A stretch of 64,000 nt of DNA from positions 248,001 through 312,000 of the forward strand of contig OX638330.1 in NCBI GenBank assembly GCA_951812725.1, given 5' to 3'. The notes under the pieces were generated by a model that searched no databases, was not told the DNA's origin, and saw nothing but the letters and a program-made list of their open reading frames with translations. The position numbers and the translations under genes were made by a program. Shown piece after piece: positions 1-9,570 of this stretch (within the stretch, counting starts at the first letter, position 1; every line of letters starts with the position of its first letter). Origin of the DNA: an uncultured Caldilineaceae bacterium (GTDB taxonomy: Bacteria > Chloroflexota > Anaerolineae > Caldilineales > Caldilineaceae).

Positions 1-530
1 CGACCCTCTTCATCAGTATCAGCCGTGGTAACAACCGTTACTTCCATCCCTCGAACCTTGTCAATCTCGTCATAGTCGATCTCCGGAAAGATCAACTGCT
101 CACGCAGGCCCAGGCTGTAGTTGCCCCGACCATCGAAAGAATCAGGCGAAATGCCGCGAAAATCCCGCTGCGCCGGCAACGCTATGCTGATCAGACGGTC
201 AAGAAAATCCCACATCCGCCGACCCCGCAGCGTTACCTTCACCCCAATCGGCATCCCTTCCCGCAGCTTGAATACCGCAATCGACTTGCGCGCCCGCGTT
301 ACAATCGGCCTCTGTCCCGTGATAATCGTCAGATCATGGCTGGCGCGGTCAATCGTCTTACCATCCGTGATCGCCTCTCCCATGCCAATGTTTACGCTGA
401 TCTTGTCAACCCTGGGCACCTGCAGGAGGTTCGTATAACCGAATTCCGTCATCAGCGCCGGGGCAATCTCACTGTCAAATCGTTCCTTCAGCCGGGGCTT
501 CTGTGCCGTCATTCCGTTCGCTTCACTCAT
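1..530 (-). CDS. rplE: Large-subunit ribosomal protein uL5, 3' end cut by window edge
   Basis: L5 binds 5S rRNA in the central protuberance of the 50S subunit. Translating the minus strand from the ATG at 530 gives a protein with the L5 signature [13 protein letters not shown] about 40 residues in, and the later stretch [12 protein letters not shown]. About 176 codons are present. The family is near 180 residues, so only the last few residues are missing beyond position 1. It is the last S10-operon gene visible, 66 bases downstream of rplX. The first ~12 residues (rich in S, E, N, G) are an extension relative to short L5 proteins. Confidence 0.95.
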   Translation of the reverse strand, partial: MSEANGMTAQKPRLKERFDSEIAPALMTEFGYTNLLQVPRVDKISVNIGMGEAITDGKTIDRASHDLTIITGQRPIVTRARKSIAVFKLREGMPIGVKVTLRGRRMWDFLDRLISIALPAQRDFRGISPDSFDGRGNYSLGLREQLIFPEIDYDEIDKVRGMEVTVVTTADTDEEG

Positions 531-596
531 CGCTCTCCACTCCTCGCCCGCAAACACCGCCTGCAGCGGCATCGGGCCGTCCATCTGTCCGTTTAA

Positions 597-956
597 CTAA
601 CTTTCGCTTCCTGTTGGCAGGAGCTCATTCGTGCGCCGATCGATCCGAATCTTGTCCTCGCCCTCAAATCGGTAGCCGGCGCGAGTCACCTCGTTGTCCG
701 TCCCCACGAGCGCCACATTGCTGATGTGTAACGGCGCCTCCAACTCAATGCGGCCCGTCTGCGTACGCACTGTCGGGCTGCGGCGCTGATGCTTCGTCAC
801 AAAATTCGCGCCCGCCACCACAACATACACACGATTGGGATCGTGGCGGCCCTTTTTGTCCTTTTTGCGTATTACGCTCTGGACTTCACCGCGGTGCCCC
901 TTGTCATTGCCGGCGATCACTTCGACGAGGTCGCCCTTCCTTATCTTTACGCTCAT
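597..956 (-). CDS. rplX: Large-subunit ribosomal protein uL24
   Basis: L24 is an early assembly protein of the 50S subunit. The 119-residue product starts with the KOW motif (KGDLVEVIAGNDKGHRGEV, residues ~8-26), followed by the usual VVVAGANFVTKHQR segment. It is slightly longer than the common 100-110 residues owing to its C-terminus. It sits between rplN and rplE in the conserved S10/spc order and is presumably co-transcribed with them. Confidence 0.96.
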   Translation of the reverse strand: MSVKIRKGDLVEVIAGNDKGHRGEVQSVIRKKDKKGRHDPNRVYVVVAGANFVTKHQRRSPTVRTQTGRIELEAPLHISNVALVGTDNEVTRAGYRFEGEDKIRIDRRTNELLPTGSES

Positions 957-1030
957 CCCCTCATCTCCTCGGTTCGTGAACGATACCGTCCACCGGCCCG
1001 TCCAACCTGAAGTCTTTCCACCTGCCCCTC

Positions 1031-1399
1031 TTAGAGTACTTCCGGAGCCAGGGATACGATCTTCATATACCCATGATCCCGCAACTCCCGCGCAACCGGG
1101 CCAAAAATGCGGGTGCCGCGTGGGTTCCTGTTGTCATCAATAAGAACAGCCGCATTCTCATCAAATCGAATGTAACTGCCGTCCTTTCGCCGCACCGGAC
1201 GCCGCGTGCGCACGATAACCGCCCGCACTATCTCGCCCTTCTTCACCGCCGCCGTCGGGCTCGAAGACTTGACCGTCGCCACTATCACATCACCAATCCC
1301 ACCGTAGCGGCGCGTACTCCCACCGCGGACTCGAATTGTCAACAACTCTTTCGCGCCTGTATTGTCAGCAACTCGCAGGCGGCTCTCTTGTTGAATCAT
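1031..1399 (-). CDS. rplN: Large-subunit ribosomal protein uL14
   Basis: L14 lies at the subunit interface, contacting 16S rRNA and protein L19. The 122-residue product has the full family length and begins [17 protein letters not shown], the classic L14 N-terminus. The conserved [14 protein letters not shown] stretch is near residues 97-110. It is the first gene of what is the spc operon in E. coli. Here it follows rpsQ by only 36 bases, so S10 and spc genes probably form one transcript. Confidence 0.97.
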   Translation of the reverse strand: MIQQESRLRVADNTGAKELLTIRVRGGSTRRYGGIGDVIVATVKSSSPTAAVKKGEIVRAVIVRTRRPVRRKDGSYIRFDENAAVLIDDNRNPRGTRIFGPVARELRDHGYMKIVSLAPEVL

Positions 1400-1435
1400 A
1401 GCTCCATACCCCTTTTCTTGCCGGCCAGCCTCGAC

Positions 1436-1693
1436 CTAGACTACCACCGCATGATCAAGAATCTGGGAAACATAAAACTTCTTGTGCTTACTGATCGGCC
1501 GGCATTCACGAATCTGGACTGTATCTCCGACTCGACAGGCATTGTCAGCATCATGGACTTTGTATTTCTTATGTGACTTGACCACCTTACCATACAGCGC
1601 ATGGCGCGCGGCCCGCCCAACTTCGACAACCACCGTCTTGTCCATCTTGTCGCTGGTGACCACGCCAACCAACTCCCGTCTTCGCTCGCGCAT
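1436..1693 (-). CDS. rpsQ: Small-subunit ribosomal protein uS17
   Basis: S17 is a primary 16S rRNA-binding protein needed early in 30S assembly. The 85-residue product has the OB-fold sequence typical of S17: LVGVVTSDKMDKTVVVEV at residues ~8-25, and the C-terminal CRPISKHKKFYV motif. It follows rpmC with a 6-base gap, indicating translational coupling. Confidence 0.97.
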   Translation of the reverse strand: MRERRRELVGVVTSDKMDKTVVVEVGRAARHALYGKVVKSHKKYKVHDADNACRVGDTVQIRECRPISKHKKFYVSQILDHAVVV

Positions 1694-1699
1694 TGCCCC

Positions 1700-1909
1700 C
1701 TACTCCTCGTTTTCTTCGGCTATCAACTCCCGCTCACGTAAGATCGTCTTTATACGCGCGATCTCACGGCGGACCTGACCTTTGCGTGCCGTATTTGTCA
1801 TCTGCCCGGTCGCCCTCTGAAAGCGCAAGTTAAACAGTTCCTGATAGCCATCGTCCAACCGGCTGTAGAGTTCACTTGCCGTCAGCGGGCGCAGCTCATG
1901 TGCTTTCAT
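1700..1909 (-). CDS. rpmC: Large-subunit ribosomal protein uL29
   Basis: L29 is a small two-helix protein at the polypeptide exit tunnel. The 69-residue product carries the expected [10 protein letters not shown] start and the [12 protein letters not shown] motif (residues ~25-36), followed by the [14 protein letters not shown] helix. The last residues are acidic (EENEE). The start at 1909 lies 24 bases after the rplP stop. Confidence 0.96.
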   Translation of the reverse strand: MKAHELRPLTASELYSRLDDGYQELFNLRFQRATGQMTNTARKGQVRREIARIKTILRERELIAEENEE

Positions 1910-1933
1910 CTCTCATCTCTCCTCGCCTTCTCG

Positions 1934-2347
1934 TCAAATGTCCTCGCGGGCAACGAACTGCGTTCCCATTGGCAACTTATGCGCTGCCAGACGGAAGGCT
2001 TCGCGCGCATTACCTTCATCAACGCCGGCAATTTCAAAAATCATGCGCCCCGGCTTCACCACCGCCACCCAATGATCAACATTGCCCTTGCCTGAACCCA
2101 TCCGCGTCTCTGCCGCACGCATCGTTACCGGCTTGTCCGGAAATATGCGAATCCACAACTTGCCGCCGCGCCGCACATAGCGGGTAACCGCTCGACGGGC
2201 CGCTTCAATCTGGCGGCTCGACACCCACGAAGGCTCAGTGGCCTGCAGCCCGTACGTGCCAAAATCGATCCGATGGCCCCGCGTCGCGTTTCCCCGCATC
2301 CTACCGCGGTGCATCTTGCGAAATTTTACTCGTTTTGGCATCAACAT
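1934..2347 (-). CDS. rplP: Large-subunit ribosomal protein uL16
   Basis: L16 helps organise the A-site/aminoacyl-tRNA region of the 50S subunit. The 137-residue product begins [19 protein letters not shown], an almost universal L16 N-terminus, so the first ATG (2347) is preferred over the second at 2341. The [12 protein letters not shown] motif is near residue 80. The length is typical of the family. Confidence 0.97.
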   Translation of the reverse strand: MLMPKRVKFRKMHRGRMRGNATRGHRIDFGTYGLQATEPSWVSSRQIEAARRAVTRYVRRGGKLWIRIFPDKPVTMRAAETRMGSGKGNVDHWVAVVKPGRMIFEIAGVDEGNAREAFRLAAHKLPMGTQFVAREDI

Positions 2348-2406
2348 TGTCTACTCTCCATCCAGCCTGTATTTGTCCAGCCGCCGCCCTTGCTGAGCAG
2401 AAGCCT

Positions 2407-3081
2407 CTATTCGTTCAATGCCATCTCCGCATAGCGGGCATGATACTCTTGGCCCGGCAACACTTCGCCGTGATATACCCACGTCTTCACGCCGATCACG
2501 CCGTAAGTCGTGTTCGCCTCCGCGGTGCCATAATCAATCTCCGCCCGCAATGTATGCCGCGGCACCTGCCCGTCGCGTATGGTGTCGACCCGGCCCATCT
2601 CGCTGCCGCCCAACCGCCCCGCAACCTGGATCATGACGCCTTCGGCGCCAGTGCGCATCGCACGTCCGGCCGCCTGCTTCATCGCCCGTTTCCAACTGAT
2701 GCGACGCTCCAACTGCTCAGCAACGTTCTCGGAAACCAACTGGGCATCCGTCTCCGGCTTATCAATCTCACGGACGTCGATCTTGACCTTCTTGTTCGTC
2801 AACTCCTGCAAGTTCACCCGCAACACATTCACGTTGGAGCCCTTCCGCCCAATAATTATCCCGGGCTTGGCCGTATTGATGATTACGTGAACCTGGTTGG
2901 GCTGGCGCTCAATCTCAATAAAACTGATGCCCGCGCGCGGCGCATCACGATGAATCATGGCGCGAATCTCTCGATCTTCGCCCAACTGATTCACATACTC
3001 ATGCCCCGTGGCAAACCATCGACTCTTGTGTTCCTTGGTAATGCCAAGACGAAAACCGGTCGGATGTACTTTGCGTCCCAT
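2407..3081 (-). CDS. rpsC: Small-subunit ribosomal protein uS3
   Basis: S3 lines the mRNA entry channel of the 30S subunit. The 224-residue product starts MGRKVHPTGFRLGI. It has a type-II KH domain with the GXXG-type loop in PGIIIGRKGSNV (about residues 74-85), then the S3 C-terminal domain with GRLGGSEM. Length matches bacterial S3 proteins. It lies between rplV and rplP in canonical order. Confidence 0.97.
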   Translation of the reverse strand: MGRKVHPTGFRLGITKEHKSRWFATGHEYVNQLGEDREIRAMIHRDAPRAGISFIEIERQPNQVHVIINTAKPGIIIGRKGSNVNVLRVNLQELTNKKVKIDVREIDKPETDAQLVSENVAEQLERRISWKRAMKQAAGRAMRTGAEGVMIQVAGRLGGSEMGRVDTIRDGQVPRHTLRAEIDYGTAEANTTYGVIGVKTWVYHGEVLPGQEYHARYAEMALNE

Positions 3082-3142
3082 TGGGCCTCCTTACGCTGCG
3101 GACAGTGGCCGCTTCAGACCACATGCCGCCGCTGTTCGTCCG

Positions 3143-3487
3143 CTACTCATCATTCAAACGCTCTTCCAACACCACCATTATGTGCGAGGAGCGTCGAATC
3201 CATGGCTTGAAACGCCCGCGGGCGCCAAAACGCCGCCAGCGCCGGTTCGGCGCCTGATCGGCATAGATCTGGCTGATGTACAGCTCATCAGCTTCCAGCC
3301 CGAAATTCTCAACACCATTGGCGATCGCGCTCTTCAATGTCTTCGCAACCGCCTTAGCCGCCTGTTGAGGCATGAACTGCAGCAGCGCCATTGCTTCCTC
3401 TGCTTGCCGTCCGCGCATCTCATTCAAGACCAGGCGCGCCTTCTGTGGGCTGATTCCCGTATATTTGGTAACTGCTCGAACTTCCAT
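3143..3487 (-). CDS. rplV: Large-subunit ribosomal protein uL22
   Basis: L22 extends a beta-hairpin into the exit tunnel, a region linked to macrolide resistance and nascent-chain stalling. The 114-residue product shows the family features ISPQKARLVL (residues ~12-21) and the tunnel hairpin in RRWRRFGARGRFKPW near residues 82-96. The length is standard. Confidence 0.97.
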   Translation of the reverse strand: MEVRAVTKYTGISPQKARLVLNEMRGRQAEEAMALLQFMPQQAAKAVAKTLKSAIANGVENFGLEADELYISQIYADQAPNRRWRRFGARGRFKPWIRRSSHIMVVLEERLNDE

Positions 3488-3549
3488 TGTACGCGCTCCC
3501 CTACCTCCAGGATGGAGGAAGAAAGATATTTCGACGCTTGGCAGAACAA

Positions 3550-3831
3550 CTACACCCTGCGCGTGCTTCTTTCCGACCTGATATGACCGCGGAAAAATCG
3601 TGTCGGCGCAAATTCACCCAGCTTGTGCCCCACCATGTTCTCCGTAATGTAAATCGGTACATGGCGGCGACCGTCGTGTATCGCCAGTGTATGTCCGACA
3701 AACTGCGGGAATATCGTCGAAGCCCGCGACCATGTCTTGAGCACCTTCCGCTCACCGGCCCGGTTCATATCTTCGATCTTCTTCAGTAGCCGCGGCTCAA
3801 CAAAAGGTCCCTTCTTCAGGCTGCGTCCCAT
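3550..3831 (-). CDS. rpsS: Small-subunit ribosomal protein uS19
   Basis: S19 works with S13 in the head of the 30S subunit at the tRNA-facing side. The 93-residue product begins [16 protein letters not shown] and contains the strongly conserved [15 protein letters not shown] and [16 protein letters not shown] segments. It lies 62 bases upstream of rplV. Confidence 0.98.
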   Translation of the reverse strand: MGRSLKKGPFVEPRLLKKIEDMNRAGERKVLKTWSRASTIFPQFVGHTLAIHDGRRHVPIYITENMVGHKLGEFAPTRFFRGHIRSERSTRRV

Positions 3832-3861
3832 CGATTCTCCTCCACCTCTGCTAATTCGCTG

Positions 3862-4695
3862 CTATCGACGCTTGCTGCTGCGCCTGATTATATATTTACC
3901 TGTTCTCTTAGTGCGCCGCGTGCGCTTGCCAAGCGCCGGCTGACCCCACGGCGTCTTGGGTCCCGGCATACCAATCGGGGACCGCCCCTCGCCGCCACCG
4001 TGAGGATGGGACGAAGGATCCATCGCAACGCCTCGCACCGACGGCCGAAATCCCAACCAGCGGCGGCGGCCGGCCTTGCCCATCGAAATATTGCTGTGGT
4101 CCGGATTCGACACCTGTCCAATCGTCGCCAGGCACTCCATCTCTATATAGCGTACCTCGCCGCTGGGAAGACGCACCTGCGCTCGCGGCCCGTCCTTGGC
4201 AACCAGCTGCGCCGCAACCCCTGCGCTGCGCACCAACTGCGCGCCTCGCCCCGGATACAACTCAATGTTGTGAATCTGCGTGCCCAACGGAATATTTCGG
4301 ATCGGGAGCGCATTGCCCGGCCGTATGTCAGCGTTAGGACCGGATTCCAACATGTCCCCCACCTGAACACCCAACGGCGCCACAATGTACCGCTTCTCTC
4401 CATCCTCATAACTGAGCAACGCAATGCGCGCACTGCGATTCGGATCATATTCAATCGACATAACCCGTGCCGGCGCATTGAACCTGTCACGTCTGAAATC
4501 AATGATGCGGTAACGCCGCTTATGACCCCCGCCGCGGTGCCGGACTGTGATACGCCCCTGGCTGTTGCGCCCGGCCTTCCGGTTTAGTGACTCAGTCAAC
4601 GAGCGCTCCGGCTTCGTACGCGTAATCGTCTCAAAAGTCGAGACGCTCATGTCCCGTCGCCCCGGAGAAGTGGGACGGTATATTTTTACAGGCAT
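3862..4695 (-). CDS. rplB: Large-subunit ribosomal protein uL2
   Basis: L2 is required for subunit association and supports the peptidyl-transferase centre. The 277-residue product has the full family length. It contains the N-terminal [17 protein letters not shown] segment and the C-terminal [15 protein letters not shown] loop, whose histidine near residue 230 is the residue classically linked to peptidyl-transferase function. Confidence 0.98.
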   Translation of the reverse strand: MPVKIYRPTSPGRRDMSVSTFETITRTKPERSLTESLNRKAGRNSQGRITVRHRGGGHKRRYRIIDFRRDRFNAPARVMSIEYDPNRSARIALLSYEDGEKRYIVAPLGVQVGDMLESGPNADIRPGNALPIRNIPLGTQIHNIELYPGRGAQLVRSAGVAAQLVAKDGPRAQVRLPSGEVRYIEMECLATIGQVSNPDHSNISMGKAGRRRWLGFRPSVRGVAMDPSSHPHGGGEGRSPIGMPGPKTPWGQPALGKRTRRTKRTGKYIIRRSSKRR

Positions 4696-4772
4696 AAAAG
4701 TCTATCTCCGTTCAAAAAGAGAATGAAAAAGAGAAACAACTGCTCCCGCTTCTCCGTTCCCACTGCTGGATG

Positions 4773-5063
4773 TTACACACCTTCAAAGAACTGAATGCTG
4801 TCGCCGGCGTCCAGCGTCACTACCGCCTTCTTCCACGGCGACTTTCGCACCACCTTGCGGCGGCCGCGCATCCCTGTCTTGGCCGGCATCATCATCACCC
4901 GCACGCCGACCACATTCACCTTGAAAGCCGTCTCCACCGCATCGCGAACCTGGTGCTTATTCGCACGGGTATCAACCTCAAATGTGTACTGATTGTTGAA
5001 ATCGGCCGCATCGTACGACTTTTCAGTGATAATCGGGCGTTTTATAACTTCATATACATGCAT
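4773..5063 (-). CDS. rplW: Large-subunit ribosomal protein uL23
   Basis: L23 sits at the tunnel exit and docks trigger factor and SRP. The 96-residue product starts MHVYEVIKRPIITEKSYD, with the ITEKS motif. It continues with the TFEVDTRANKHQVRDAVE helix and the VRVMMMPAKTGMRGRR loop. It lies between rplD and rplB as usual. Confidence 0.97.
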   Translation of the reverse strand: MHVYEVIKRPIITEKSYDAADFNNQYTFEVDTRANKHQVRDAVETAFKVNVVGVRVMMMPAKTGMRGRRKVVRKSPWKKAVVTLDAGDSIQFFEGV

Positions 5064-5141
5064 CAGGTTCTCCTCGTACCGGACACTGACTCGATAGTCT
5101 TAACCGGCGCCAGCTGTCCGCATAGCCGGATATGGCAGCTG

Positions 5142-5765
5142 TTAGGCAAGCCAGTCGTGAATGAAATCGACCGAGGCCTGCGGCAGAAGAAGCTTGTCAT
5201 AGCCAAGCAGATCCTGAATGTTCAGATTGCTGCTGAGAAGTGACTTCGCCTGCGGCAGGTTGCTGATCGACTTCTCGACAGCCATATCCCGCTCCGGCAA
5301 AATAACGAGTACACTCCCGCTCTCCAGACCCAGATCGGCTAGCGCCCGCATGAAACCCTTGGTCTTGGGCGCCTCCATCGACAGCTGCTCCAGTACGACG
5401 ATCTCGTCTGCCCCAGCCTTAATACTCAAAGCGCTCCGCAGCGCTGCCCTACGCATCTTCTTAGGCATCTTCTTGGTGTACTTGCGCGGCGTCGGGCCAA
5501 ATGCCGTCCCGCCGCCTACCCAAATCGGGGAACGAATCGAGCCATGCCGCGCCCGTCCGGTGCCCTTCTGACGCCACGGCTTGCGGCCGCCCCCGCGAAC
5601 CTCGCTACGCGACTTCGTCTTGTGCGTACCAGTGCGCGCGTTGGACAACTGCCTCACCAATGCCTGATGCATCAGCCCCCGGTTGATTGGTGCGGCAAAT
5701 ACCGTCTCTTCCAACTGTATCTGACCGACCTCTTCACCGGCCATATTTCTGATTGGCAATTCCAC
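5142..5765 (-). CDS. rplD: Large-subunit ribosomal protein uL4
   Basis: L4 lines the exit tunnel; in E. coli it also represses the S10 operon, a function not inferable here. The 207-residue product has the tunnel-loop region RGGGRKPWRQKGTGRARHG at about residues 60-78 and the usual C-terminal Rossmann-like half. Length is typical. Confidence 0.97.
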   Translation of the reverse strand: MELPIRNMAGEEVGQIQLEETVFAAPINRGLMHQALVRQLSNARTGTHKTKSRSEVRGGGRKPWRQKGTGRARHGSIRSPIWVGGGTAFGPTPRKYTKKMPKKMRRAALRSALSIKAGADEIVVLEQLSMEAPKTKGFMRALADLGLESGSVLVILPERDMAVEKSISNLPQAKSLLSSNLNIQDLLGYDKLLLPQASVDFIHDWLA

Positions 5766-5825
5766 CGTTTCGCCTCCATACCAGTAGCTGCCGGCCCGTC
5801 TATCTACGAACCACAGTCCACCGTC

Positions 5826-6455
5826 TTACGCTTTAACCGCCGTTCGAACGAATACCAACCCATTTTTTGGGCCGGGCACCGCGCCTTGAACGGCAATGAG
5901 ATTGCGCTCCGCATCAACAAGAGCTACCTTCAGATTCAGCACAGTTACGCGCTTGTTGCCCATCTGCCCCGGGCCTTTTGAGCCCGGAAATGTATGGCCG
6001 GGCGTGGTGCCCGCACCGCGCGAACCAGGCGCCCGGTGCCGGTCCGACTGACCGTGGGTCTTGGGGCCGCCGCGAAATCCGTGCCGCTTGACAGCGCCGG
6101 CAAAGCCCTTCCCCTTCGAAGTGCCAGTCACATCCACCATCTCGCCCTCATCAAAAACGTCCGCCTTTATCACGTCGCCCAGCGCATGCCCAGCCTGGCT
6201 ATCCAAACGCAACTCGCGCACAAATCGCAGCTTCGGCACGTTGGCCCTGCTCAGATGACCGAGTTGGCCCTTCGTCAACTTGCGCTCCGGCACCTCTTCA
6301 AACCCAAACTGTATCGCGTTGTAACCGTCCGTATCCTCAGCCTTCACCTGCGTCACATAGCAGGGTCCAGCTTCGATTACCGTCACCGGCACAACCGCGC
6401 CGCTGTCATCAAACAGCTGGGTCATCCCAATCTTACGGCCTATTATCCCCTTCAC
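5826..6455 (-). CDS. rplC: Large-subunit ribosomal protein uL3 (GTG start)
   Basis: L3 is an assembly-initiating protein that reaches toward the peptidyl-transferase centre. An open frame extends up to 6509. However, the family N-terminus (VKGIIGRKIGMTQLF) begins at a GTG at 6453-6455. That GTG is preceded by a good Shine-Dalgarno GGAGGAG about 5 bases upstream, so I choose this start (209 residues). The conserved GAVKRHGFRGGPKTHG and GHTFPGSKGPGQMG segments are present. Confidence 0.95.
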   Translation of the reverse strand: MKGIIGRKIGMTQLFDDSGAVVPVTVIEAGPCYVTQVKAEDTDGYNAIQFGFEEVPERKLTKGQLGHLSRANVPKLRFVRELRLDSQAGHALGDVIKADVFDEGEMVDVTGTSKGKGFAGAVKRHGFRGGPKTHGQSDRHRAPGSRGAGTTPGHTFPGSKGPGQMGNKRVTVLNLKVALVDAERNLIAVQGAVPGPKNGLVFVRTAVKA

Positions 6456-6590
6456 TTGCTCCTCCAGGATCGACAGCGCGCTCGACAACATCGCGACCGA
6501 CTGCCGCATCGCCCAACCAGGCCCACTGCTTGCCGACCGGAACAGAACCTACCCACTCTTCCCATTCCGCATCCGGCCGCAAACTGAACC

Positions 6591-6899
6591 CTATAACTTA
6601 ATCTCGATATCAACACCGGCGGGCAAATTCAGACGAGTGAGATTCTCAATCGTCTTGTTGCCTGGATCCACCACATCGATCAGACGCTTGTGAGTGCGAA
6701 TCTCAAACTGCTCACGGCTGTCCTTGTCGATAAACGGCGAACGCATCACCGTGAACTTCTCTATCCTCGTAGGCAGAGGCACAGGCCCAACCACCTGGGC
6801 GCCCGTCTGCTCGGCAGCACTGACGATCTGCTTTGCCGATGCATCCAGAACGCGGTGATCGTATGCCTTGAGCTTGATACGGATCTTTTGCTTTGCCAT
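6591..6899 (-). CDS. rpsJ: Small-subunit ribosomal protein uS10
   Basis: S10 belongs to the 30S head and, with NusB, also acts in antitermination. The family N-terminus [18 protein letters not shown] starts at the ATG ending at 6899, giving 102 residues. A longer open reading to 6962 would add 21 atypical residues and is rejected. A purine-rich GAGAGAAGAG stretch lies upstream as RBS. It is the first ribosomal gene after tuf, with a 76-base gap. Confidence 0.97.
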   Translation of the reverse strand: MAKQKIRIKLKAYDHRVLDASAKQIVSAAEQTGAQVVGPVPLPTRIEKFTVMRSPFIDKDSREQFEIRTHKRLIDVVDPGNKTIENLTRLNLPAGVDIEIKL

Positions 6900-6975
6900 G
6901 AACTCTTCTCTCTTGTCGTGGTCCGGACACAAAAAAGTGTGGCGAGTGATTGCACTCGCCACGAACCACTTTACA

Positions 6976-8175
6976 CTATTGAATTATCTCGGTGATAGCG
7001 CCGGCAGCGACGGTGCGGCCACCCTCACGGATGGCAAAGCGGCCGCCGGTCTCGATTGCGACAGGCGCAATCAGCTCGACGTCCATCGTCACATTGTCGC
7101 CGGGCATCACCATTTCGACGCCGGCCGGCAGGTCGATCGAGCCGGTGATGTCCATGGTGCGAATGTAGAACTGCGGGCGATAACCCTTGAAGAAGGGAGT
7201 GTGACGACCGCCCTCTTCCTTGCGCAAGACATAAACCTCGGACTTGAAGCGCGTGTGCGGCATGATGCTGCCGGGCTTGGCCAGCACCTGGCCGCGGTCA
7301 ACCTCTTCGCGGTCGATGCCGCGCAGCAGACAACCGACGTTGTCGCCGGCCTGTCCTTCATCGAGCAGTTTGCGGAACATCTCGACGCCGGTGACCGTGG
7401 TCGTGTGTGTGGCTTTGATGCCAACGATTTCGACCTCTTCCATCGGATGAATGACACCGCGCTCGACGCGACCGGTGACGACGGTGCCGCGGCCCTTGAT
7501 CGAGAAGACATCCTCAATCGGCATCAGGAACGGTTTGTCGATTTCGCGTGCAGGGGTGGGGATGTACTCATCGACCGCCCGCATCAGTTCCCAGATCGGC
7601 TCATACTCGGGCGCATCGGGGTCGTCGGAGCTGCTCTCCAGCGCATGCAGAGCACTGCCGCGCACAAAGGGGATGTCGTCGCCGGGGAACTCATAGACGT
7701 CGAGCAACTCGCGCAACTCCATCTCCACCAGTTCCAGCAACTCCTCGTCCTCCATCATGTCGACTTTGTTGAGAAACACGACCATGGCCGGCACTTCCAC
7801 CTGCCGCGCCAGCAGGATGTGTTCGCGCGTCTGCGGCATCGCGCCATCGGGCGCAGCCACCACCAGAATCGCGCCATCCATCTGGGCAGCGCCGGTAATC
7901 ATGTTCTTGATGTAGTCGGCATGTCCAGGACAGTCCACGTGCGCATAGTGCCGATTTTCGGTCTCGTATTCTACATGCGCAATGGCGATGGTGATGCCGC
8001 GTGCCTTTTCTTCGGGCGCATTGTCGATCGCCTCAAACGCACTGAAATCCGCCATCCCTCGCAGCGCCAACACCTTGGTGATCGCCGCTGTCAGCGTCGT
8101 CTTGCCGTGATCCACATGTCCGATCGTCCCCACGTTCACATGGGGCTTCGTCCTCTCAAATACTGCCTTCGCCAT
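6976..8175 (-). CDS. tuf: Translation elongation factor Tu
   Basis: EF-Tu delivers aminoacyl-tRNA to the ribosome in a GTP-dependent way. The 399-residue product has all G motifs: GHVDHGKTT near residue 18, the effector threonine in ARGITI, DCPGH near 80 and NKVD near 135. Domains 2 and 3 follow, ending [14 protein letters not shown]. It precedes rpsJ as in tufA loci, but its upstream side carries Thr/Tyr tRNA genes as in tufB loci. A second tuf copy may exist outside the window. Confidence 0.98.
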   Translation of the reverse strand: MAKAVFERTKPHVNVGTIGHVDHGKTTLTAAITKVLALRGMADFSAFEAIDNAPEEKARGITIAIAHVEYETENRHYAHVDCPGHADYIKNMITGAAQMDGAILVVAAPDGAMPQTREHILLARQVEVPAMVVFLNKVDMMEDEELLELVEMELRELLDVYEFPGDDIPFVRGSALHALESSSDDPDAPEYEPIWELMRAVDEYIPTPAREIDKPFLMPIEDVFSIKGRGTVVTGRVERGVIHPMEEVEIVGIKATHTTTVTGVEMFRKLLDEGQAGDNVGCLLRGIDREEVDRGQVLAKPGSIMPHTRFKSEVYVLRKEEGGRHTPFFKGYRPQFYIRTMDITGSIDLPAGVEMVMPGDNVTMDVELIAPVAIETGGRFAIREGGRTVAAGAITEIIQ

Positions 8176-8285
8176 GAGGTTGCTGCCTCCTGCTTATGAT
8201 TAATGGTCAGATCCGCTACCTCGCTGCAAAACAAGCGAATACTCCGAAGCGCGAAAAGGACAACATCATCAGTAACTGCTGCAAA

Positions 8286-8310
8286 CCGCCCACCAGCAAT
8301 AGGTGGGCGG
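8286..8310 (-). terminator. Hairpin between tRNA-Thr(GGT) and tuf
   Basis: A perfect 9-bp GC-rich stem (CCGCCCACC pairing with GGTGGGCGG) with a 7-base loop lies in the 250-base leader between the last tRNA and tuf. On the minus strand it is followed by only TTTG rather than a long T-tract. It could be a partial terminator or attenuator letting tRNAs be made in excess of tuf mRNA, or a processing/mRNA-stability element. Confidence 0.5.
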
Positions 8311-8421
8311 CAAAGATCCTGCAGCGCCTATACTTTATTGTCTGATACTGCTTTAACGTCTGAAACGCGAAACTTCCCTGAGATCCAGGCCTGCCCAACC
8401 TCTGCGGGCCAGCCCCGTTCC

Positions 8422-8501
<80 letters not shown>

Positions 8502-8535
8502 TGATCACTTCGACATCAAAATGTACTACCTTGAA

Positions 8536-8619
<84 letters not shown>

Positions 8620-8710
8620 GTTCTTATAGCACGCGTATTAATGTGCTTCGTCTGCCCAGCCTCCGCCCCAAAACCCCACACGTCGGCCAAGGTCTTTACG
8701 CCTAAAATGA

Positions 8711-8785
<75 letters not shown>

Positions 8786-8809
8786 GCGTGCTCAGACGAC
8801 ACCTGAGTG

Positions 8810-8837
8810 ATTATAACACACTCCAAGTGCTGGTCAA
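8810..8837 (-). promoter_or_regulatory. Sigma-70-type promoter of the tRNA-tuf-S10 transcript
   Basis: On the minus strand TTGACC (8832-8837) and a perfect TATAAT (8810-8815) are separated by 16 bases. The predicted start, near 8803, lies about 18 bases before the first tRNA. A short CTCAG/CTGAG inverted repeat occupies the leader. Confidence 0.75.
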
Positions 8838-8869
8838 ATCCGCATACCTCCAATTTCAAATACAATTCT

Positions 8870-9570
8870 TATCACCGCTCAGCCCCATCTGACGCCCAAT
8901 CCCGAACGAGGCAAGCCAACCCGTTCCCTCCATTCCCTACTCTTGTATTATGGGCGGTCGGGCCTTCGGCCCTCCCTTGTGCAGGGGCTGCGCCCCCGCA
9001 ACGCCCCCCTACAAAAACATGCCTCACCGACCGTGTTTACTCTTCCCAAGCATCGTGTCTGGCGAACGGTGTCTACTCCCCCGCTTGCCGCTTCAACCCA
9101 CCGACCACCGACCTCCAACCGCAGAAGTTACTGATCACTGACCACTGACCACTGCAGTTGTGCGGTCGGGCCTTCGGCCCTCCCTTGTGCAGGGGCTGCG
9201 CCCCCGCAACGCCCCCCTACAAAAACATGCCTCACCGACCGTGTTTACTCTTCCCAAGCATCGTGTCTGGCGAACGGTGTCTACTCCCCCGCTTGCCGCT
9301 TCAACCCACCGACCACCGACCTCCAACCGCAGAAGTTACTGATCACTGACCACTGACCCCTGCCCCCTGACCCCAGACCACTGCAGTTCCGCGCCCCCGC
9401 AACGCCCCCCTCCAAAACCATCGCTCACCAACCGTACGCCTTCATACCAGCCGGGCCGCCCCACCAACCCGGCGGCTGCCAACCGCATGCGCCGTCACAT
9501 AGCCCGAATGGCGGCGAAGTTGAAGAGTCTGTCAAGACACACACCGAATGCGGCTTAACAGTTGCCACTT
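8870..9570. mobile_element. Diverged, internally duplicated copy of the intergenic MITE-like repeat
   Basis: Parts of this stretch match the compact elements at 19631-19931 and 26061-26346. They are a diverged left arm (CCCGAACGAGGCAAGC near 8900-8915), the GC-rich double-hairpin core (GGGCCTTCGGCCC, then CAGGGGCTGCGCCCCC), and a diverged right end ending AACAGTTGCCAC near 9567. The core is present twice in full and a third time in part (from ~9389). Outer boundaries are approximate. No coding sequence is supported. Confidence 0.6.
8954..9357. repeat. 208-bp direct tandem duplication (about two copies)
   Basis: The segment starting GCGGTCGGGCC at 8954 recurs almost identically at 9162, a period of 208 bases. 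It includes the GC-rich core, a diverged middle, and a heptamer tract (ATCACTG, ACCACTG, ACCACTG). The two copies are nearly identical through about 9357, which implies a recent duplication. Open frames within it (peptides like RAFGPPLCRGCAPATPP) follow the hairpin composition and are not taken as genes. Confidence 0.85.

Noticed and set aside
6868..8199. 443-codon plus-strand frame opposite tuf
   Set aside because: EF-Tu on the other strand is unambiguous, and antisense openness over tuf is common in GC-rich genomes.
8943..9349. Repeated small open frames with RAFGPPLCRGCAPATPP-like peptides
   Set aside because: They are translations of the GC-rich hairpin core of the MITE, and the same peptide appears wherever the core occurs. 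No RBS or conservation independent of the DNA repeat.
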